30,747 bases of DNA from JAKJEP01 sp964580995 (GTDB taxonomy: Bacteria > Planctomycetota > Phycisphaerae > Sedimentisphaerales > SM23-30): NCBI GenBank assembly GCA_964580995.1, contig CAZOMV010000072.1, positions 1 to 30,747 of the forward strand, given 5' to 3'. The notes under the pieces are model-generated. The model was not told the DNA's origin. It saw only the letters and a program-made list of their open reading frames with translations, and made no database searches. Every line of letters starts with the position of its first letter. Positions within the stretch are counted from its first letter, which is position 1. The translations under genes and the position numbers were made by a program. Shown here in pieces: positions 26,646 to 30,747 of this stretch.

Positions 26646-27365
26646 TTAGGGGTTTAATTGATAGAAAACATTGGTTTTATCGTTATTCTTCAGTTCCTTA
26701 ATAATAATCTCATATCCAAGCTGGATATGTTTTTTAATCAGCACGCCCGCCACCTCCGGATCATGATATTCAATTGCCTTGAGGATGTCACGATGCCGGG
26801 AGGGAAAGGCATTCTCAAAGGTATCTCCATAATTTACAATATTTGCTTGCACGGTCTTGGCTACCAGTTTCTCAAAAACAAAATTCCCCTGTAAAATCAA
26901 GGCCTTGAACAATGCGTATAACTGTTTATTGCCGGAGAACTCAACACATAGACTATGAAATTGCATATCATGTTTATAATAGCTCTCAACCTCTTTTTGC
27001 TTGCAGGCCAATTCCAACTTCTCGCAGCATTCCCGTAACTGTTCTCCTTCTTTCGGGGTAATGCTTTCTGCCAGTTCCCGAACCGCCACCACTTCGATTA
27101 CCTCGCGCGTTAGATAAACATGCCGGATATCCCGCGAATCGAAAAATTGCCGGACAAATGCCCCTTTGTGCGGGATCCGCTCGATCCAGCCGTGTTCTTC
27201 CAGCTTGCTCAACGCTTCCCGGACCGTCATGTGGCCCATATCCAATTCTTTGGCGATATCCCGATCACTGATTTTGGAAGCGGGTGGAAATTTTCCTTCG
27301 CGAATGCCAGACACGACATATTCATACGCTCTGGAGGTGGTTCTGGATGTTTCCATGGATTGCAT
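26646..27365 (-). CDS. GntR family transcriptional regulator, FCD subfamily (239 aa)
   Basis: One-component regulator. Residues about 8-75 are the GntR winged helix (SDRDIAKELDMGHMTVREAL recognition region, then HKGAFV wing). Residues about 85-220 are a helical FCD ligand domain with potential metal ligands in HDMQFH, SRHRDI and KKHIQLG. FCD regulators usually sense small organic acids or sugar acids. The open frame starts at a TTG at 27422, but that lies inside the predicted promoter; the ATG at 27365 (or the one three codons later) fits the usual start of the domain. It is divergent from the SDR/VOC/dehydrogenase operon and leads the minus-strand locus, so it probably controls one or both. 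Autoregulation is suggested by the palindrome at its own promoter. Confidence 0.88.
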   Translation of the reverse strand: MQSMETSRTTSRAYEYVVSGIREGKFPPASKISDRDIAKELDMGHMTVREALSKLEEHGWIERIPHKGAFVRQFFDSRDIRHVYLTREVIEVVAVRELAESITPKEGEQLRECCEKLELACKQKEVESYYKHDMQFHSLCVEFSGNKQLYALFKALILQGNFVFEKLVAKTVQANIVNYGDTFENAFPSRHRDILKAIEYHDPEVAGVLIKKHIQLGYEIIIKELKNNDKTNVFYQLNP

Positions 27366-27420
27366 AATTTTCTTGCTCGATTTAGAAAGTATTATTAAAA
27401 GTGTATTGTTTATTTCTGGC

Positions 27421-27449
27421 AATGTATTACATTAATTCGGTCTTGTCAA
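27421..27449 (-). promoter_or_regulatory. Sigma-70-type promoter of the GntR gene with overlapping palindrome
   Basis: On the minus strand a perfect TTGACA (27444-27449) is followed after 17 bases by TACATT (27421-27426), a fair -10 element. The 13 bases at 27421-27433, AATGTATTACATT, form a perfect palindrome that covers the -10 and the adjacent spacer. A dimeric repressor bound there would block transcription. The predicted start of transcription would lie about 50 bases upstream of the GntR ATG. Confidence 0.65.
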
Positions 27450-27557
27450 TATATAAAATCATATTTTTTTCCTGTTCCAGATGAAATTTTTGTCTAAAAA
27501 ATCATATACTCTTTATCTGTAAGTATTTATAATTTTTGAGCTATTTTTAATTGAAAA

Positions 27558-27584
27558 TTGCAAAAAATTTAATGGCAATATAAT
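27558..27584 (+). promoter_or_regulatory. Candidate promoter of the SDR operon
   Basis: A perfect TATAAT at 27579-27584 is preceded by TTGCAA (27558-27563) at a short 15-base spacing, or by TTGAAA at 22 bases. Neither spacing is ideal. A second TATAAT at 27637-27642 lacks a convincing -35 element. Low confidence in the exact position. Confidence 0.3.
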
Positions 27585-27728
27585 CCGTTTTTTTGTATTA
27601 CTAGTCTAAGATAATGTCATAAACCAGTAGCGTAAATATAATTATTGGAACCAAAAGCATTTATAGATAAGCTATCCAGGCAAGACCGGTCGAGAACGTA
27701 TAAAAGTACAAGACGAAAGGATGTTTAT

Positions 27729-28532
27729 ATGAGCATGAAACTGGACTTGAGCGGCAAGGTAGCCATTGTAACCGGCAGTAGCCGCGGTCTGGGACGAGCG
27801 ATGGCCCTGGCCCTGGCCCAGGCCGGAGCCGATCTGGTCATTACCAGCCGGACCCAACAATCCCTCCTGCCGGTCCAGCAGGAAATCGAAATCATCGGCA
27901 GAAAGGTACTCTCTTTGGAACTGGATGTTTGCCATCACCCCAGTATTCGGGCGATGGCGGATAAAGTCTTACGTACCTGGGGCCGAGTAGATATTCTGGT
28001 GAATAATGCCGGGATGAACATCCGCAAACCGGCCCTGGAACTGACCTGGGAGGAGTGGGACGCGGTTCTGGATACGAATCTGAAAAGTGTTTTCTTTTGT
28101 TCCCAGGCGGTTGCCCCTTTTATGCTCCGACAAAAATGGGGACGCATCATCAACATCGGTTCCGCCACCAACATCATGGCCTACCCCAACATCAATGCCT
28201 ACTGTGCCAGCCGGGGTGGCGTGCTGCAGTTAACCAAAAGTCTCGCTGCCGAATGGGGTCCCAGTGGCATCACCGTCAATGTCCTGGCCGCCGGCTGGTT
28301 CCGAACCGAACAAACCCGCGTCCTCTGGGAAAATCCTCAATGGATTGACATGATGGCCGATCGAATCCCGGCTGGCCGGATTGGGGAACCCGACGAACTG
28401 GGACCGGCAGTGGTTTATCTGGCTTCGAATGAATCTGCTTATGTAAACGGCACCTTATTTATGGTCGATGGCGGCTTCACCACCGGCGGGGTCCAAAACA
28501 CCGTTCCCCTGCGAAAGGAAAACAAACCGTGA
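27729..28532 (+). CDS. Short-chain dehydrogenase/reductase (267 aa), YxxxR variant
   Basis: Classical SDR fold, cytoplasmic NAD(P)-dependent oxidoreductase of the FabG/gluconate 5-dehydrogenase type. From the ATG at 27729: cofactor loop TGSSRGLG (15-22), NNAG (92-95), N117, S145 and Y158. The catalytic YxxxK reads YCASR, so the usual lysine is Arg162 (codon CGG). C-terminal GRIGEPDEL and YVNGTLFMVDGG are typical of the family. The frame opens upstream at a TTG at 27645, but the ATG at 27729 has AAAGGA eight bases upstream and begins the domain correctly. The next gene overlaps its stop by four bases, so they are translationally coupled. It probably oxidises or reduces a sugar or sugar acid; the substrate is unknown, and the Lys to Arg change may reduce activity or shift function. 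Confidence 0.9.
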   Translation: MSMKLDLSGKVAIVTGSSRGLGRAMALALAQAGADLVITSRTQQSLLPVQQEIEIIGRKVLSLELDVCHHPSIRAMADKVLRTWGRVDILVNNAGMNIRKPALELTWEEWDAVLDTNLKSVFFCSQAVAPFMLRQKWGRIINIGSATNIMAYPNINAYCASRGGVLQLTKSLAAEWGPSGITVNVLAAGWFRTEQTRVLWENPQWIDMMADRIPAGRIGEPDELGPAVVYLASNESAYVNGTLFMVDGGFTTGGVQNTVPLRKENKP

Positions 28533-29005
28533 TCAATGACGCAACCAATAATCTCAAACAAGTGCTCGGTCTGCCTCATCCCAGCCAGATTTGTATGGTG
28601 GTGAGGGATTTGCGTAAAACCGCGGAATATTATCAAAACGTTCTGGGAATCGGACCTTTCGTTTTTCCAGAAATCATATACGATTCTATAACCTATCATG
28701 GCCAACCTGCCAACGGTTTTTGGGAAATGGCCTTTTCCCGCATGGGAGCCTTCGAGCTGGAACTATCCTGTTCGGTGCGATCCCCGAATATCTATGAGGA
28801 TTTTCTAAATCGCTGCGGCGAAGGACTACATCACATCGGTTTTGATGTCTTGCAATTAGACCCGTTTATCACCCGGGCCGAATCTCTCGGCATTCGGGTC
28901 CTGATGAGCGGCAGAACCCTCCGAGGAGGATTCGCTCATCTGGACACCACCCAATGCGGCGGTACTATTTTCGAAATTATCCAGCGACCCGCTCCCAGAG
29001 CCTAA
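28529..29005 (+). CDS. VOC superfamily protein, methylmalonyl-CoA epimerase/glyoxalase-like (158 aa)
   Basis: Small metalloenzyme-type fold made of paired beta-alpha-beta-beta-beta units. The first unit begins QICMVVRDLRKTAEYYQNVLG and the second HHIGFDVLQLDPFI. Likely metal ligands are H101 or H102 and E149 (IFEIIQ). The first ligand position, commonly His in epimerases, is Gln20. It starts with GTG at 28529 inside the SDR stop codon (GTGA overlap) with AAGGA upstream. The family includes epimerases, lyases, isomerases and dioxygenases; given the dehydrogenases on both sides, isomerisation or epimerisation of a hydroxy- or keto-acid intermediate is plausible but unproven. Confidence 0.82.
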   Translation: MINDATNNLKQVLGLPHPSQICMVVRDLRKTAEYYQNVLGIGPFVFPEIIYDSITYHGQPANGFWEMAFSRMGAFELELSCSVRSPNIYEDFLNRCGEGLHHIGFDVLQLDPFITRAESLGIRVLMSGRTLRGGFAHLDTTQCGGTIFEIIQRPAPRA

Positions 29006-29043
29006 AATTCTTATAGATTGAATGTGATTCCGGTAGGAAATAT

Positions 29044-30018
29044 ATGAGCAAATATCTTGTAATTGTTACTGATGATCGACACCACAATTATGATCCCGAA
29101 AAGAAGGTACTTGCTGCCATAAATGCCAGACTGGAAATTCATAATCTGACCGACGAGAAAGAAGCCGCCGCCCTCTTAGCCCAGGCGGATGGGATCCTGG
29201 TCAATCTTTTTCCGCTTCGGGCGGAAATGATTGCCAGGCTCAAAAAATGTAAAGTCATTTCCCGCTATGGTGTCGGATATGACAATGTCGATGTAGAGGC
29301 TGCCACAAAAGCTAATATCTGGGTAGCTCGCGTACCTGATTACGCCATCGAGGATGTCTCCGATCATGCGTTGGCATTACTTTTATGTGCCGTTCGAAAA
29401 ATCGCTTTCAAAGACCGGATGATCCGCCAAGGCCAATGGAATCTGCACCAACGTCAACCCATCCATCGGATTAAAGGGCGGACTCTGGGGCTGGTTGGCT
29501 TTGGCCTGATCGCACGGGCCTTCCTGCGGAAAGTCCGAAACCTGGGATTGGAAAAAATCTTGATCTACGATCCTTACGTGGATTCCTCTGTCATTCTTCA
29601 GGAAGGAGCGGAACCGGTTGACCTGAATACGTTACTGCGTCTGTCCGATTACATCTCCCTGCATGCGCCCCTGAATCCGCAAACTACACAGATGATAGGT
29701 CAGCCGCAAATCGGCTTAATGAAAATGGAAGCCATCCTTATCAATACCTCTCGCGGCGCTTTGGTGGATGAAAAAACTCTGGCTGAGACCCTGGCCTCCC
29801 AGCGAATCGCCTACGCGGGCCTGGATGTCTTCGAACAGGAACCCCTGCCCCCCGATAGCCCACTGCGACACCTCGACAACATCATTCTCTCCGATCACGC
29901 CGGCTGGTATAGTGAAGAAGCCATGACGGAATTAAAACAGAAAGCAGCTCTGAATATAGTGTATGCACTCAAAGGCGAAACACCATCCTATCCAGTTAAT
30001 TGTATTGCCAATCACTAG
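29044..30018 (+). CDS. D-isomer-specific 2-hydroxyacid dehydrogenase, NAD-dependent (324 aa)
   Basis: Cytoplasmic oxidoreductase converting a 2-keto acid and a D-2-hydroxy acid, in the PGDH/C-terminal-binding-protein family. The dinucleotide motif is GFGLIA (152-157), with D176 at the end of the next strand favouring NAD. The catalytic set is intact: R237 in NTSRGALVD, E266 in FEQEP, H285 in SDHAGW. An upstream VSRYGVGYDN-like segment is also typical (here ISRYGVGYDNVDV near 72-84). The ATG at 29044 follows AGGAAATAT, 38 bases after the VOC gene, consistent with a three-gene operon. The physiological substrate is not predictable; 3-phosphoglycerate is unlikely because the ACT regulatory domain is absent. 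Confidence 0.9.
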   Translation: MSKYLVIVTDDRHHNYDPEKKVLAAINARLEIHNLTDEKEAAALLAQADGILVNLFPLRAEMIARLKKCKVISRYGVGYDNVDVEAATKANIWVARVPDYAIEDVSDHALALLLCAVRKIAFKDRMIRQGQWNLHQRQPIHRIKGRTLGLVGFGLIARAFLRKVRNLGLEKILIYDPYVDSSVILQEGAEPVDLNTLLRLSDYISLHAPLNPQTTQMIGQPQIGLMKMEAILINTSRGALVDEKTLAETLASQRIAYAGLDVFEQEPLPPDSPLRHLDNIILSDHAGWYSEEAMTELKQKAALNIVYALKGETPSYPVNCIANH

Positions 30019-30229
30019 GTATGTTTTACAAAAATGTATGACAGGTAACTTTTTATTTATAAGTACGTAAGCAGTACCTACCGCTTCGACGGAAAAGTTC
30101 GAGTTGCCTGTAATTCCACAAGGAGACGACAAAAGTACCATCCACACGCATTAAAATGGGTATCCCTTTTATTTAGACCTCGAATGCTCCCAAAGTATGT
30201 CCGCATCAGTGCCGGAATGATTCCAACTG
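30019..30229. other. Intergenic stretch with possible decayed coding sequence
   Basis: The region after the dehydrogenase is AT-rich at first. From 30049 to 30258 one plus-strand frame is open for 69 codons (containing STYRFDGKVRVACN and IPTVDGLFPHPA), but it has no start codon near its beginning, no ribosome binding site and no homology I recognise. It might be a relic of the element whose remains follow. No terminator is evident for the dehydrogenase operon. Confidence 0.35.
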
Positions 30230-30589
30230 TTGATGGATTATTTCCACATCCAGCTTAATCGCCGCAAAATACCGAATATTCATAAAAATCCTATTATCTT
30301 TTCAGTTCGTTTTTTACAATTTCTTTCAATAGGCACGTTCATAAATCTTCCGAATATACCGGGAGAAACCGGCTGTCTGGTCTGCCGGGGCGGTTTTGAT
30401 CCGGCTATGGCGGCAATGGAATTGATGGACGAAACCAATAAAAGAGCCCATCTGAGCCAGGGATATGTGATTGGCAGCCGTAGTGAACCGACTGCCTCCA
30501 TCGCCAATCTCAACGGCATGACTGCCCAGTTAGGCCTTTGTGCCCTGTTGAGACTGGTAATGGGGGAAACCTTCGGTACCTGGAGCTAA
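30230..30589 (+). pseudogene. C-terminal remnant of a ThiF/E1-like adenylyltransferase
   Basis: The recognisable part begins near 30338 with FINLPNIPGETGCLVC and runs to the stop at 30587. PGETGCLVC matches the first Cys-x-x-Cys zinc pair of ThiF/MoeB/HesA E1-like enzymes. GYVIGSRSEPTASIANLNG followed by a helix ending LLRLVMG matches the segment after it in bacterial ubiquitin-like activating enzymes. The N-terminal adenylation half, with the ATP-binding Gly-rich loop and catalytic Asp/Arg, is missing, as is the second Cys pair. The first 36 codons show no similarity and have no ribosome binding site. I read it as a truncated gene, not a functional one. It lies next to an integrase-like fragment. 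Confidence 0.6.
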
Positions 30590-30603
30590 CGGAGAGATAC
30601 AAA

Positions 30604-30723
30604 ATGGCTCGACCGAAAAAGCTACCCAAGTTGAGAATCGTACGCAGGAAATATTACTGTGCGGACATCTACTCGCCTGATGGCAAGAGGACCGTAAGGT
30701 CTCGACGAAGTACACCCCGTTAA
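30604..30723 (+). CDS. Short integrase-like N-terminal fragment (39 aa)
   Basis: The ATG has GGAGAG seven bases upstream. The product, MARPKKLPKLRIVRRKYYC followed by ADIYSPDGKRT, resembles the N-terminal strand-rich arm of tyrosine recombinases/integrases, after which the frame shifts away and stops at 30721. The alternative frame past 30688 stays open to the window end (VSTKYTPLKEQGKTGN), so a frameshift is possible. It could equally be a genuine small protein. It begins 15 bases after the E1-like remnant and may be its former neighbour in a mobile element. Confidence 0.35.
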   Translation: MARPKKLPKLRIVRRKYYCADIYSPDGKRTVRSRRSTPR

Positions 30724-30747
30724 AAGAACAGGGGAAGACAGGGAACG

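Larger units (their letters stand above)
27366..27728. other. Divergent intergenic regulatory region
   Basis: AT-rich 363-base region between the GntR gene and the SDR operon. It carries the predicted minus-strand promoter and palindrome at 27421-27449 and a weaker plus-strand promoter candidate near 27558-27584. The plus-strand frame that opens at a TTG at 27645 has no ribosome binding site and is better read as leader sequence. Confidence 0.6.

Noticed and set aside
27366..27422. Upstream TTG start for the GntR regulator
   Set aside because: It would place the start codon inside the predicted -10 box and add 19 residues not typical of the family.
27645..27728. Upstream TTG start for the SDR gene
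   Set aside because: The extra 28 residues do not belong to the SDR fold and lack a ribosome binding site, whereas the ATG at 27729 has AAAGGA well placed.
30049..30258. Open 69-codon frame before the E1-like remnant
   Set aside because: No start codon near its beginning, no ribosome binding site and no recognisable similarity; kept only as a note on possible decayed sequence.
1..30747. CRISPR arrays, tRNA, rRNA, riboswitches, intact insertion sequences
   Set aside because: I scanned for short regularly spaced repeats, tRNA-like arms and transposase motifs and saw none; the only repeated sequence is paralogous coding DNA.

Overview
The window looks like a polysaccharide-degradation locus from a Planctomycetota bacterium, most likely class Phycisphaerae or a relative. 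This is inferred from the mix of protein types: secreted GH36-type enzymes carrying NPCBM domains, a prepilin-type H-X9-DG protein, a PEP-CTERM protein, and a secreted protein ending in a Ca-binding, dockerin-like repeat with a terminal WLECG-type motif. No rRNA, tRNA, CRISPR array or intact insertion sequence was seen.

Layout. (1) 284-21406, minus strand: eight consecutive secreted glycosidase-like genes of clan GH-D, separated by only 14-85 bases and so probably one transcript of about 21 kb. Six are recognisable GH36 alpha-galactosidase-type enzymes: three plain ones of 668-681 aa, two with an N-terminal NPCBM domain, and one of 943 aa with a different N-terminal domain. Two are larger (1129 and 1140 aa), highly diverged GH-D-like proteins with fibronectin III and C-terminal beta-sandwich domains. 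(2) 21503-23781, minus: a prepilin-like H-X9-DG protein that appears to start at ATT, and a beta-helix (pectate-lyase-superfamily) lipoprotein. Both sit directly upstream of the glycosidase run and may share its transcript. (3) 23903-26559, minus: two secreted proteins that share one N-terminal module but have different C-termini, PEP-CTERM in one and Fn3-like repeats plus a dockerin-like unit in the other. A clear intrinsic terminator follows the first, and a near-perfect hairpin lies between the two. (4) 26646-27365, minus: a GntR/FCD regulator whose predicted promoter is overlapped by a perfect 13-base palindrome. (5) 27729-30018, plus, divergent: SDR oxidoreductase, VOC-family protein and D-2-hydroxyacid dehydrogenase, probably an operon. 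(6) 30230-30723: a 3' remnant of a ThiF/E1-like adenylyltransferase gene and a short integrase-like N-terminus, suggesting the decayed edge of a mobile element.

Working model (inference): the GntR regulator senses a small acid or sugar-derived metabolite. The divergent trio oxidises or rearranges that metabolite inside the cell. The minus-strand genes supply secreted or surface-bound enzymes that trim an alpha-galactoside-rich or related glycan with several linkages. The window has no transporter, sulfatase or SusC/D-like gene, so uptake must be encoded elsewhere. The most unusual aspects are the eightfold paralog array, the two diverged GH-D-like giants inside it, and the shared module with two alternative C-terminal sorting or tethering domains.
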